This document shows, one piece after another, positions 31,976 through 45,105 of a stretch of DNA of 64,000 nt. This DNA is from Tetracentron sinense (Eukaryota; Streptophyta; Magnoliopsida; Trochodendrales; Trochodendraceae), in contig CM026570.1 of the NCBI GenBank assembly GCA_015143295.1, positions 27,349,250 to 27,413,249 on the forward strand, given 5' to 3'. A program made the position numbers and the translations under genes. Every line of letters starts with the position of its first letter. The first letter of the stretch is position 1. The notes under the pieces were generated by a model that was given only the letters and a program-made list of their open reading frames with translations, did not search any database and was not told the origin of the DNA.

Positions 31976-33686
31976 GTAGCGGGAGGCACGTGCGATGCAC
32001 GTGAGTGTCCATTCTTGATGATTATAAATAGTAGATGAAATGATAAGTTTGAAAATGATGAATTAATGAAATTAAGAGTCAATACATCAAATGAGATTTT
32101 ATGTAGATAACAGTGTTAAAAGAAATAGGTTAAGGAGTATATTTCGACAGTATTGATTGCTATATTTGTATGCCCACCTTGTAGCACTCAATTCCCTTGT
32201 AACTGGTAAATGGAATTTGAAAATAGACATGCAAATTAATCAAAAATAATATGTAAAGTAGGTTTTTTCTACATAAATATTTGTGATATTAAATATATTA
32301 ATAAGAAAAATTAATAGAGTAGGACTGAGGACATGTGAGAAGATCACCATATTCTCACTCAATACTGCCTTTACTGTGGGATCAATAGCAAAGGTTGGCT
32401 ACCAAATGGAGATTGGATCACAGCTAATTGCGATTTAACTCCTGGTAGTGCGTCAATCAGGCCATGGGTGGGCTTAGGCATGCTTTCGGTGGGTGAAGAA
32501 TTCAGCCATAAAATGAGGGGGCCCCATTCACGGGAAAAAAAATAAAGAGAGTAGCTATCAGCTGGAAACTGGAGAGAGAGAGAGAGAGAGATCCAACATA
32601 TGCAAAAATCCCTCCATTAACGGAGGTTGCCTGTGTCGTTGGCCGTTGTTTCCAAAGTTGTTGGCCGTCGTTTCAATTTTCAGATTTGCTCTCACCCTTT
32701 CGGATTGCGGCCTCTTTTTGGCGAATGATTTGGATTGGAACTTCAACATACCATACAATACGCAGTTTCAAAATCACGAAACTTGGACCAATGAAAACCA
32801 CAAATATGGGTCTATGTTAGATATTTCACTCCATTCCGAGACTGGTTGTCAATAGCAATAAAATCGATGTAATATCCTATAATGGAGTAGAGGGGATTCT
32901 GACCTCATGAAAATTTATCATGGGTTCCAAGTTCAGTGAGAGCTTGAATGGGTAATCATAGCATGAACATATGGTTTGATTTTCATTGCCCCTCACAACC
33001 ATCTATCAGTGGGTCCATTGCTCTCATCGTATTTAGCAGGTAAGATGATTTTCAGTTCATGCTCCATTTTCCTCCATAGAACAGTCTGTGGGAGTAAACA
33101 CATACAGAAACTCCAATTATTCATTTACAGTACAATGACAGAAAACATATATATTAGAGAAGAAACAAAAATATCAATCATGTCAAATCCATATAAGAAG
33201 TGGAATGTGATGAAGAGCGACCATTTATAATGACAAAGAAGACATGGATAAAATGTATAATAGATGAAAACCATGAAGATGCAATATACCTTCTTCCTAG
33301 ATGAATCCAAAGATAGAATCTACAATTCTTTTCATTCAGAAACATAGTAGATCCTCATCTAAATGTATGGAGATATGGTTTGATCCATAGGGTGGTGTCG
33401 TTTGAGATAGAGAGAATTGTGAGATAGCTTTTGCAAAAGGTAAGAGATCGTGTGGGGGGTTTGGGATAGATAGGGAGAGTCGTTAGAGAAAAGAAAGGAA
33501 ACAGTTGGAGTTGGAGTAGTTATATGCGAATTTACTTTAATAGGCATAAAAATTTCGGTAGAAGTGTTTCACGTATTGAGGGATCCCATATCAACCACTA
33601 ACCACAATAATAGAGATTTAAGAGTAATTTTAGACATATATTTTTAGGTAACGCTATCCACCCTTTTGGCATTATAATAGTAGAGA
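31976..33686 (-). mobile_element. Non-autonomous Helitron
   Basis: On the minus strand it starts TCTCTACTATTATAATGCC and ends with a hairpin (CACGTGC-ATC-GCACGTG, plus-strand 31987-32003) followed by CCTCCCGCTAC, the layout of plant Helitrons (5' TC, 3' hairpin about 10 bases before CTRR); the last base is C instead of A/G. It is inserted between host A and T without duplication, and Copia-1 supplies the uninterrupted site at about 5105-5130. No Rep/helicase is present. It contains a (GA)n run at about 32570-32590; open frames of 60-84 codons inside are unrecognised and could be captured fragments or chance. Confidence 0.87.
31987..32003 (-). other. Helitron 3' terminal hairpin
   Basis: Perfect 7-bp stem CACGTGC/GCACGTG with a 3-base loop, located 8 bases before the CTAC terminus; it is the rolling-circle termination signal in Helitrons. 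Confidence 0.85.
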
Positions 33687-36600
33687 TGATACTTCCTCTA
33701 AGTGAAAAGTAAGCACTTAATCCCTAGTCTTTTTCAGGTACTTCATGATGTGCTTCACAACAGTCCAATTATCTGATACTTGGATTGCTTTGGAACCGAC
33801 TAACAACTCCCACTGAATGACAGATATCCGATCCAGTACATAGCATGACATACATGAGCTCCCAACTGTCGAAGCATAAGGGCACCTCTTCATATGCTCG
33901 ATCTCATCAAATGTTGTAAGAGCCATCTTTTTAGACAAAGTAACACCATGTCTAAAAGGAATGAGAATTGTCTTACAATCACTCATACTGTACCTAGTCA
34001 AAATCTTGCCAATGTAGGAAGTTTGGTTCAATCCGAACATTCGGCATTTTCTATCTCTAAGAATCTATATTCTTAGAATATAGGATGCCTCTCCCAAATC
34101 TTTCATTGAGAAATGATGAGAAAACCAAATCTTGACTTATGACAACATCCCTATATCATTCCCAATGAGTAGGATGTCATCTACATAAAGAATAAGGTAT
34201 ACTACCACTTTTCTACTGTCCTTGTAAATACAAGATTCTTCCAAATTCTTTGATCAAAAGATCAAATCTTTGGTTTCAGCTTCTTGAAGCTTGTTTCAAA
34301 CCATATATCGACTTGTTGAGCTTGCATACTATGTTCTCTTGGTTAGGAGCAATGAAGCTCTAAGGTTGCTTCATATAGATGTCTTCATCTAACATTCTAT
34401 TAAGGAAAACAGTTTTGAGATCCATTTACCATATCTCATAGTCATGGTGTGCAGCTATAGCTAGCAATATCCTAATGGATTTAAGCATAGCTACAGGTGA
34501 AAAGGTATCCTCATAATCAACTCCTTGAATTTGAGTGAAACATTTTGCAACAAGTCTTGCTTTATAGGTCTTCACATTATCATCGGCACCCTTCTTGCTT
34601 TTGTAAATCCATTTGCATCCAATTGGCCTTATAATATCTGGTGGATCTACTAAAGTCCAGACGCCGTTGTCATACATGGAATCTATTTCAGTATTCATGG
34701 CTTTATTCCATTGAGATGCATCTACATCTAATGTAGCTTCCTGATAAGTATTAGGATCAGTATCCTCATCATTAGGGGTAACTAGATAAACCTCATTATT
34801 ATAATACTAAAGTCTATTTGGTAGTTTAGAAACTCTTTCAGACCTTCTCAGTGGAACAAAATTAGAAGAATCAATAGTGGAAGGATTATGTTCATTTTGG
34901 ATACTAGCTGTGTTGTCTTTCATCTCATTAAATTCAACCTTCTTAAGAAGATCCATTTCTCCCTCCAAGAAAGTGGCATGTTTCCTAACTATTGTTTGGT
35001 CTGCCTTGGAGTAGAAATAAAAACCCTTAGTTTCCTTTGGATACCCTACAAAATTTTATTTTTCTATTCTAGATTCCAACTTAGTGGGTTTGAGTTTGCG
35101 AACATGCGCAGGACAACCTTATACCCTTAGATGTTCTAAACTAGGTTTTCACCTAGTCCACAGTTCATAAGGTGTAACTAGTATAGACTTAGAAGGAACC
35201 CGGTTCAGAATGTAAATGACAATTTGTAAAGCATATCCCCAAAGATAGGAAGGTACATCGGCATGGCTCATTATAGAGCGAACCATATCTAATAAGGTCC
35301 GGTTTTTTCTTTCAAAAACACCATTTTGTTGAGGTGAAGTGGGACTTGTCCATTGCGAGATAATCTCATTATCACTTAAGTAATCCATAAACTCCTTGGT
35401 GAGGTATTCACCACCTCGATCTGATCGAAGTGTCTTTATGGATTTGTCTGTTTGATTCTCAACTTCTAATCTGAATTCTTCGAACTTTTTAAAAGTGTCA
35501 AATTTGTGTTGCATCAAATAGACATATCTATATCTAAAATTGTCATCGGTAAATGTGAAAAAATACCGGTATTGCCCTCGTGCAACAATGTTAAATGGAC
35601 CACATACATCACTATGTATGAGTCTTAACTTTTCTTTAGCTCTTCCTACCTTTTTAGGGTAAGGCTTCTTGGTCATCTTCCCTTCGAGACATGACTCGCA
35701 AGTAGGGAGTGGTTCTACCTTGAGAAATTCAAGGGGACCATCTTTTACCAACCTCTTGATCATATTAAGATTAATGTGACCAAGTGTCTTATGCCAAAGA
35801 TAAGTTGACTCTATGCAATGTCTCTTCATTCCAGACATTCTAGATTATGAGGCATTGTCACTTTGCAGACTTTCATTATTTACCAAAGAAAATATTAAAT
35901 AAAGACCATTAATAAGATTACCTGTAATTAAGGTCATTCCATCTTTCTTAATTTCAACAATTGAATTAAAAATGATAGAGAATCCACAATATAAAAGTCT
36001 AGATACTGAAATCAAATTTTTTTGTGCAGAAGGCACGTAAAAACAGTCTTCTAAAATTAATGTCTTTGCATAAGGTAAATAAAGAGTAATTACGCGAATT
36101 GATTTGACTGCAACATTTGCACCCGAGCTAACTTTAAGCTTCTGCTCCTGTTTGGTCAGGTTTCTGGTTTCCTTAAACCCCTGCAAACAATTACAAACAT
36201 GTATAGTGGATCCAGAATCCACACACCATGAGTTAGGAGGGCCATCGAAAAAATTTGACTCAACAGTAATTAATACTTCAAAGCATCTCATACCTTGAGT
36301 ATTTACACCATCCTTTTTAAGAGTTGCGAGGTAAGTCCCACAGTTCCTCTTCCAGTGGCCTATTTCACCATAGTAAAAACACTTTTCCTTGCCTTTTATT
36401 ATCCTTGCCAGCATCTCCTGGAGAACCTTTGGCAACTCTTGCCTTACCCCTGTTGTCTATAAACTTACCTTTGTACTTGTTCTTCTTTCTAAACTTTTTA
36501 GATCGATTAGAGGTATCAGGTTTATCAACAATTAAAGTTTCACCATTTGTTGACTTTTTGATCAAATCTTTTGCAGCCACAATTGAGTTCATAAGCTCAC

Positions 36601-37150
36601 ATAGTGACATTTCACTCTTGTTCATGCTATAATTTAACACGAACGCATTGAAGGACGAAGCGATTGATTGTAGAACAGTGTCAACCTCAGTGATGACATC
36701 CATCTCTCTACCAAGAATTTCCAGCTCATTCAATAAGTCCATCATCTTTATGATGTGGTCTCTGACTGGTGTTCCCTCAGCCATCTTGGTGTTAACAAGG
36801 GCTTTCAACTTTACTTGTCGAGCTGACCTATTTTACTCACCAAACATCTCATGCAGGTTTTGCAAAATTTCATAAGCTTTATCCATGTGTTCATGCTGGC
36901 TTTGCAAAATGTTAGACATCAAAGTCACTATGTAACACTTGGTCATCTGATTGGACCTCTCCCAAAGCTCCAACTCAGCCTTTTGGGCCAGTCATGCATC
37001 GTTAGGAATTTTGGGTTTAGGTATTTTAAGACATAGTTCAAGGTTCTCTGCGGCAAAAACAATTCTAATCTTTCTTTTCCAGTCAACATAGTTAGTTCCA
37101 ACTAACTTTTCATCACGAAGAATTTCAGTTAATGGGTGAAGGCCTGTCAT

Positions 37151-38799
37151 GATCTAATCAAATTACAAATAAAGATAGTATTAGGGATTTATTGAATTCA
37201 TTAATTACTATTAGATTATGGATCTGTTTCTAATGGTATTGCCAATTTAGGAAGAATCAATTGGTATCGAATACCTAGACATTGGCTTAATGTAATAATG
37301 CCTTTGGGCACAATATCACATCGCATTGAATAGGCAGATAGAATCTATCTTCTCCATTTTCACATATCTCATCTTGTGAATCTTGGAGCATTCGATCTAC
37401 TGTTTGATCTATATTCACGCTTTGGCGTTATTGTATGATATCCCTTATTCATGTGCCCACTTACCATAAACCTAATAAACACTTAGCGAAAGCTCACGCT
37501 TTGGCGTTGTTGCTCCCACTATTTGCTTATAATGTTTTCACCATATTTTCACATAGGTGAGAGGGATTGGGCCCAGCTTTGGCCTGTCAGCTTACTCTCA
37601 CTCCTCATTATAAAATCACATAGTGTATGGTAGAAGATCATAATAATTAGGGACTTGTCCCCAGTCTTATATACACATGATATATAAATGGCAATTATTT
37701 CAACAGAATAATTAAACATAAATAAACAACTCATGATAAAATAAACAAGTATCATCTCATGATAATAAATAAGAATAAACATTATATGAGATTAATCGCT
37801 ATGGGTCAATGAAAATTAAAATGCATGGATGCAAGAGAATGAGATTAGAATAAAGACAACTCGCAAACTCCTTCGTGGTCCCTTCCTTTATCATCTTATT
37901 GAGATCATCATCGCAACATCCTCCTTCACAGCATCTCAACCAATGCAAGATATGAAAATTAAATGGCATTAGGAAAACTAGATTTCCATTCGCCCTTTTT
38001 AAGGAAACCGAATGAATCTGCCATTTACAAATTTGCCAAAATCATACTACATATTATCCTCTAATATGAATGCATGATAAACAATTAATCATAGAATAAA
38101 ATTGACCCATAACTATAATCTCATACAATTAAATGCAACATGGTGATGGAGAACTTTTTATGATATTTTAAAAGATTAAAATATTGATAACAATTATCAA
38201 TTGGCTTCATAAAATCTATATCTCATATAGATCAAAACCTGGAAAATAAAACAATTATATTTTTCAACAAACAATTTTAATAAAATTATTTTTAAAATGT
38301 AAGATAAGATTTTCTTAAATCTCTACAATCTTTTATTCTTTTTTTGAATGCAAGATCCTTTCTAAAATGCAAGATCCTTTCATATAGATTGATTCTACTA
38401 TTATTCAAGATTGGTTATAATATTATTTAAGATTAAAATAAAAAATTAAGAGAACGGAAAATCCTAAATATGATCTCATCAAAAAATAGCGTTTATAATT
38501 TTTTGAATAAAATCTATTTATAAGAAAAAATAATTCATTAATTATTATTGAACAATTAACAAATATATTTTAAAAGATCAAATCATTTAAAAAGGATTTC
38601 AAAATAAACTATTTATTTCAAAAATTTATTATAACACTTATAATACTAGTTTTAAAAATTATTTAATTATTATCATTATCAAATCTCATTCGATTATTTA
38701 ATAAAAAATAATTATTTATTTATTCATCTCATGAACTAAATAAAGAATAAAAACTATGGGCATTATTAAATAAATAAAATTAAATTCATCTCATGAATT
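37151..38799 (-). other. Copia-2 leader, gag-proximal part
   Basis: Homologous to the Copia-1 leader in inverted orientation, AT-rich and noncoding. It is separated from the primer site by the solo LTR 38800-40957; the remaining leader is 40958-41017. Confidence 0.8.
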
Positions 38800-40957
38800 T
38801 GAAAGTATGCATCTTTTTAATTTTAGAAAAACAATTCTTGAGGGGCATACATCGAATCTCAAGATCTGACTATGATTCTAATTGATTTTATTCAATGAAG
38901 GTTGGAATAAAAATCACCATTGCGACTTTGAAATTGTTAAGTCAAATCCACATTAGAATAGTACTCGCAAAACTTCACAAGTGTCAAGTTTTTTGTCGAT
39001 TCACATGAACCTTCTTTTTCCTTTAAAGCTTTCTCTAATGGAAGCTAATGACCCTTTCAAATTTCCAGCTCTAGGATCTTGGAATAAAGATCCAATCTTT
39101 ATGATCAAGAACTTTTTCTTGATGAACAAGATCCTTGATCTTCTTCTTCTTTATTTTCAAAAACTAGAAAACAAGAGAAGAGAAGGGGGAAGAGTATTGA
39201 CCATACACTCTAGAGAGAGAGAGAGGAGGGCGTGAGATTGAGGAGAGGAGAAAATAAAAATTCTTGAAATTTTATTATGTCCCAAGCCTTGGACATCCAA
39301 CTCTTTATATAGGAGAGCTTGGGTTGCTTGCAACCCAAGTCTCCTTATTCTAATCCAATTAGAATTCCTCAATTTGTTTCCTTAATGATTATTCCTAATT
39401 TAATTAGGATTTACCTTTAATAGAAACTAACCTTATCCATTAGTAACTAATCTTATCCTTATCCAATAAAGAATCTTGAATTAGTAATTAACTAATGGAA
39501 TCCCTAACAATTAGGGAATCTTTAATTAGTAACTAACTAACTAACCTTATCCAATAAGGTGTTAATTAATTAGAAACTAATTAAAAATAAGACTTCCTCC
39601 ATGAAGTGGGCATCCCACCCTAGGTGGGCCCCAATCCACACACCCCTTGGGTTTCCTAAACCCTAAAGGTCACATTTTGATCTTTATAAAAAATTCCCAA
39701 TAGGTCCTACCCATTTGATTTATCACATCCAATGTGATTTTACCATTTAGAGCTTCACTATACCATATAGTGATTACTTAGAGAAATTAATTAATTTAAT
39801 TAATAATTAAATTAAATACTTTCAGAAGGTCCTTGTGTGTGGGATCTAAAGGGATCTCCTAGTTCCAGTTGTGGGACCAAGTATTCAACCTTTTGATTAA
39901 AGCATTGTTACTAGGAAACACCTTTCCTATCACTCCATTAGGATTATAGAATTTCATCTATATCTCTGGACTTCCACCAATCACAATAATGTCCATTAAC
40001 ACAATGTGATTAGCCTCTAGAAAATAGAGAATTACTTGTAAGTAATATCTCACAATTTATTTAAAAATAAATCCTTCCGCATTCCGATATCACATGTAAG
40101 TTTCTGGGATTAGAACAATTCCACTGTCTAGTCCCTAACTTATGAATAGAACCCTTTCTCATGATTACTCTTTCATTGAACTGAACTTTCAAAACACTTT
40201 TGAAGAAACATTAGAAAAGAACTCACATATATATATATATATTTATATATACTTTTCCATATTGAAAATATCAACTTCGATAAAGACAATTCAGTTCAAC
40301 AAGTATCACCTTGATATCATTATCTCCAATTAAGGAGTTGTGGATTCATTATTGAGTGTTTACACACTTCTCCAAATATTATATACATGACCCAACGTAC
40401 CTAGAGTTAGTCCTGTGTATTGGACATTGCCGATTGGCACATCAAAGCCATATAGATAGATGTTTGAGAAGATGTTAACCTCTGAGGTCTAAGGACAATT
40501 TGTTAAATGGATAACCCTAATACAATCTGACAGTGTATTTCATATGGAATCCACTAGGGACCCCGTTCAGTATTATAAACTTGCTATATATACTCACATG
40601 TTAGTCAAGAGTCACCACTCTCTGTGAATGAGATTCATCACTCTATCTCATAGAACTACATATTGTGCAAGCCATGATGAAGTACGGCGCCCAACCAGTA
40701 CTCTAGAGGCTTTGAACAATATTAGGTTTACAAGGAACTGGAAAATCATATCTCCTTGCAACCTTTACATGATTTTCCTACAATGTTACCTATGAAACTT
40801 TATGTCTTCATCAAATGAGATAGTAATTAATATAAATACCCTTTATAGTTGGTTGTGTGAATATGATGTTTGTCTAATCAACATTGAAAAGTCTTAACTT
40901 CCAAAAAAAAACATTGAAAAGTCTCTTATTGGCTTTCGAGGGCATATATGTCCAACA
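38800..40957 (-). mobile_element. Solo LTR of the Copia-3 family inside the Copia-2 leader
   Basis: On the minus strand runs TGTTGGACATATATGCC (40957) to GATGCATACTTTCA (38800), 2158 bp. It aligns end to end with the Copia-3 5' LTR (59028-61223). Flanks are GAATT and TAATT, a likely duplication with one change. No internal region is present. Contains a TATATAAAG-like promoter word near 39303-39313 (minus strand) and an (AT)n run near 40226-40250. The minus-strand frame at 39157-39372 is LTR sequence. Confidence 0.9.
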
Positions 40958-41017
40958 TAATTAATTAATTAATTTAATTATATTTAAAAATAAATAAAAA
41001 ATACTCCCTAACCATGA

Positions 41018-41029
41018 GCTCTGATACCA
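41018..41029 (-). promoter_or_regulatory. Copia-2 primer-binding site
   Basis: TGGTATCAGAGC on the minus strand, two bases after the LTR end TTCA, followed by the same CTCATGGTTAG as in Copia-1. Confidence 0.95.
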
Positions 41030-41031
41030 CT

Positions 41032-43233
41032 TGAAGGGTATCCAGATAAAAAATTTATGCGGAAAACTAGATCCCGTGGATCTTTACACCATATAAAGCA
41101 AATAATACTAACTACATGTTTAGAGAATTATCTCGGTGAATGATGTTCACCAGTGAAGCACAAAACAATTTGAACCGTCAGAACAATTTGTAAAGATTTC
41201 TCGAAGAAATACTCAAAGCTTGATCCTTGTTCTTCGCTATCCCTATGAAGATTTTGAATCTTTATTGGGTCTTGAAGAAACAAAGAGAAGAAGATTGTTG
41301 TTTGAGTAGACTTTCTATCTCACAAATACTAAGGGTTCAAAACCCTAGCCTTCAATCAACTTGGAATATCCCTAGGGGGCTCATGAAAATTGAGAGAGAA
41401 TATTCTCTCTCTATTGCTCACGGTTTGAAGGAGGGGAAGAAAAAAAATCCTTGAATTGAATAATTAATCCCACATGTTTTGGGTATTGGGTATATATAGA
41501 TTAGGATCTTATCCTAATCTTAGTCCAATTAGAAGTTATCCCTTTTAGAAGAGTTACTAATTAATGATGACTCTTATCATTAGTTCTAACAAACTTTCTA
41601 ATTTAGGTTTTCTTTTCCTAAAAGGGCTTCTTAATTAAAGGGTGTAACTAATTCCCAAGATTCTAGGAATCCCAACAAACTCCTAACAATTAGGAATCCT
41701 AATCAAATTAGGAAACCCCATAAGGGGAGGCGTGAGCTATAGGGGGCGTGAGCTAGGGAGTCTTGCACTCCAAGTTTTGAAAAATTTCTAATCTTATCTC
41801 CTTGTTCTTGCATTCCAAGTATTGGAATCTAATCCCATGAAATAAGGATTAATTATATAATAATTATTTAACTAAAAAAATCCTAATCCAATTAGGAAAC
41901 TCCAAATGGGCGCCCACCCTAGGGATTTAATCCCTTGGGCTTGGGCCCACTAGTAAGGTCCAATTTTGTTGGGTTTTATGGATATGGGTCAAACCCATTT
42001 CCCCTTATTTTATGTTAATTAAATAATCATTAACATTATCCTTTACTTTAGATTAACTTTTAATCTAAACCATAGATTAACATTTAATCTATTTATTAAT
42101 GATTAACATTTAATCAATTAAATTTATAGATTAACATTTAATCTATTAATTGAGCTTGTATTTCTTATGTGAGCATCTCCACAGATTGCTCTGGGATATT
42201 CTAACCATGGCTTACCCAATGTTATCCCATTGACCCTTAAACATGAATGACATCGGAATTACAAGTGACATGAGATATCCATGTTGCAATTGAATCCCAG
42301 TGTAAGAACATTAACCAATAAGGATCCCACCACATGAAATTTTTAATTCAATTGATCCTTCCAATAACATTATCCTTAATGGGCCTTGGAGATTAATATA
42401 CTATCTAACTCATAACCCATTGTACATCATCCGGGTTTCCAAGACATTTGATTAAGCCATGAGAAACTTTTTCTTATGTAAAATATTTTGAGAAAAACTT
42501 TTATTATGTATAATATATTTTAATAAAAAATATATTTCAAACTTGTTTGATTTCAAAATCACCTGCATAGGATTTAAGCTTAATCGAATGTCTTACTCGG
42601 AACTTGGATAATCTCTTAATTTAATGAGCATGGATTTCTTGTTTGAGATTCATCATGACTTGAACAACTTTTTGATTATCCAACTGTCACCTTATCGTAG
42701 TCCCTCAGGTAGAGAGTACTTAGGTAGAATCAAAATAATCAGATCACTGCTCAGTTATAAATGAACTCATCAGATCTAAGGATCATCGAAACTGTTCAAT
42801 GTGAATGAGTAGTATGTTTATGAAAGTGGTCTCTCATTGCTTGCAATCAGTCAGTGTACATTTAAGCACCGATATGCTAATGTGTAGTCTCTACTACAAT
42901 AGTTTGAGATAAAACTACATCTCAACCATTGAGAACATCTTAGCATTGTGACAGCCATATAAGTGGAGTGCCCAGCTTCACCCATAGTTGTGACTCTATA
43001 AGGTATAAGGAACTGGAAAGCTATATCTGCCTGTGATAGTCTGATACCTATCACATAGCTTCCCTACAATATATCCTATGAACCTTTATCGATATCTTAT
43101 ATCGTATAGATCATCTCATGATCATGGTCAATTACCCATAATGAATTTACAATAGATAAAAAAGATGTCTCTATTAATCTAATTAATAAGAATCTTACAA
43201 TCTAAATGACTTTTCTAGGCATTATGTCTAATA
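41032..43233 (-). mobile_element. Copia-2 5' LTR, uninterrupted
   Basis: 2202 bp. It serves as the reference that shows where the two insertions cut the 3' LTR. A TATATATAG/CTATATATA promoter word is at about 41491-41500 (minus strand). The terminal TG next to the flank has become TA. Confidence 0.93.
41491..41500 (-). promoter_or_regulatory. Copia-2 LTR TATA box
   Basis: TCTATATATA on the minus strand, conserved in the 3' LTR near 7081-7090; its place about 460 bp before the LTR end fits a U3/R boundary. Confidence 0.55.
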
Positions 43234-43238
43234 AAAGT

Positions 43239-43458
43239 GTGTTATGTCAATGGTACACCTGGGATGTCGAACACACACGGGAGTGTCGAAGGGGACATGC
43301 AGGAGGTATCTCGGTATGACGAGGTTGTCAAGGGATATGTAGGATGTCGAGGACACACGGGGGTGTCGAAAGGGGCACATATAGAAGGTGATGGCGCGGT
43401 ATGACGAGGTTGTAATCGGGCATATAGGATGTCAAGGGTACACAGGGGTGTCAAAGGG
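43239..43458 (+). repeat. 85-bp minisatellite, middle part
   Basis: About two and a half units; GGTATGACGAG words at 43314 and 43399 are 85 bp apart. It continues the array cut at 6624 and is itself cut at 43458 by the Athila element (duplication AAGGG 43454-43458). Confidence 0.85.
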
Positions 43459-45105
43459 TGATAAGTGCTTAATTTTGCTTAATTATCTTCATTTAAATAA
43501 GCATTATCATAATTCTTTGGTTTATATCTTCATTTTTACACGTAAAGTGGTGTATTTGCTTCTCACCATTGCGTTGTCCTCTTTCTCTTAATTTTCATGA
43601 TACATTTGCATGTATTCATATATGTCTTGGACCCGCATGCAAAATATTTTTAAGAGAGACTTATTACGTATATTTATTTTTTTTGCAGGAATCCTAACCC
43701 CAGACCACTCTCGAGATTCAAGAAGTCCAAAGTTTCAAATAGCAAGAAGCCAAGTCTTAAGTCAAAGAGTCAAAGCCCAAGAGCAAAGCCTAAGACCAAG
43801 TATAGAAAGATTCTACAACATGGCTAGAGAATCTTAGGAAGATATGGATTAATATGATTTTGAGATAAAAAGGGTGGAACTCTCTTGAATTAGAAAGAAG
43901 AAGTGTGCTATATTGATGTTTCTATTTCAGAAAAAAGGAGAAAGCATATTTTGGTCACAAGAACTCTTTATTTTTGGTGGATTTTGGAATTCAAGTAAGG
44001 AGCTTAATGGAGGTCAACTAAATCTACAAGAAAAGCAAGAAATTTCATGGATGGCTAGAGGAGTGCTATTATTTAGCAACTAATCCCAAACAAAGAATGA
44101 GGATTTCCCGGATTCCCACCTAATCTAGACAGTACTTACTAATTTGGACATAACGTTTGACTCAAAATTTGGATTAAGGCAAGATTTAATGTTTTGGAAA
44201 GAAGACTTAAAGGGGAACAAAATTATATTTCACGAAGATCTCCTAATTCAGAAGTTTAAGGGGTCAAAACATGTCGTCAAGTGGAGGAAAGTACAATTTA
44301 GGTTGAAATTTTGGAATTAGAAGTTTCTCTTTTGTTTTTTTTCCTTTCTCTTCTTCCCTTTAGTCTATATAAACCTAAAGTGAGAGACTTTTGGGGCTCT
44401 CTGGTCTTTTCTCATTCTCTTTTCTCTCTTCTTCTTTTAGTTTTTTTTTGAGTTATTTTATTGTAGTGTTTGGAACACCATTAAGGAGGATGACAACTCC
44501 AATGATGGTGGGCTAAACACCTTTCTAAGGTTAGGGATTGAAACCTTTTTCCGATTTATGTGGATGATGTGGATGGTTTAATCATTAATTTTAATTGAAT
44601 AGTTCTTATTTTGGTTAATTGTTCTTCTCTATATGCTCTTTGATTTCATATGACTTATTGATATATGGAATGCTTAGATCCCCTGTGAGTTAGATACAGA
44701 GTACTCTTCAAATTTCTCTAATTATTCAATTGAATTTAATGGTCAGTGGTTTTATCGTATAATTTTCCATTTAAATTGAATCTTTATTTAATTCTAGATG
44801 TGTTTTCATCCAAATCTAAGCATAAGGAGGGATAGGTGGATTTTCCTGAAGCCTTAGACTTCTTTTTTAATTGCTTTACAGTTATCAGTGATTTTTGCTC
44901 CATTCTCATTCAGTGGAAAACCGATTTTAAATCTCTCTTTTCTTTAGATTTCGTTTCCTTAATTCTTGTTGCACAATAGTCAATCCCTATGGATTCGACC
45001 CTGTGCTCACCAGATACATTAACTGTGTCACTTGTGCACTTGCAAGTATATTATTTTTACTCTTGATTTTATGTCAATTAATTTGGATTAAATTAAGTTG
45101 TAACA
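43459..45105 (+). mobile_element. Athila-type 5' LTR
   Basis: 1647 bp, TGATAAGTGCTTAATT to GTTGTAACA. It matches the 3' LTR along its length with scattered differences. No gene inside. Confidence 0.95.
44366..44373 (+). promoter_or_regulatory. Athila-type 5' LTR TATA box
   Basis: TATATAAA after a pyrimidine-rich tract and before CCTAAAGTGAGAGA; repeated in the 3' LTR at 57017-57024. Confidence 0.75.

Larger units (their letters stand above)
31825..37150 (-). pseudogene. Copia-2 gag-pol polyprotein, broken and interrupted by a Helitron
   Basis: Angela/BARE-like Copia polyprotein from ATG 37150. Gag has in-frame stops in its first third, then is open at 36808-36365. The zinc knuckle (36381-36340) has Tyr in place of its second Cys. 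Protease D-S-G is intact at 36219-36211. Pre-integrase HHCC and the D-D-E integrase core sit in an open stretch 35838-35149. RT starts near 34698, and Y-V-D-D is intact at 34187-34176. RNase H is missing: the frame passes from its first residues (about 33700) to the C-terminal tail (31975-31828), as in Copia-1. The Helitron 31976-33686 lies exactly at that scar. Better preserved than Copia-1, but several stops and frameshifts make it non-functional. Confidence 0.92.
6625..43233 (-). mobile_element. Copia-2, full-length Copia element with nested insertions
   Basis: Complete minus-strand element: 5' LTR 41032-43233, primer-binding site 41018-41029, gag-pol 37150 to 31825, polypurine tract 31804-31819, and a 3' LTR from 31803 down to 6625 split into three pieces. 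Flanks carry AAGGT (6620-6624) and AAAGT (43234-43238), a 5-bp duplication with one change; an undisturbed relative of the target (ACAAGGTGTGTTATG, 6532) supports this. The TG terminus next to the right flank has mutated to TA. Four insertions lie inside: 7234-9218, 9994-30930, 31976-33686 and 38800-40957. Without them and their duplications it is about 9.8 kb. Confidence 0.93.
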
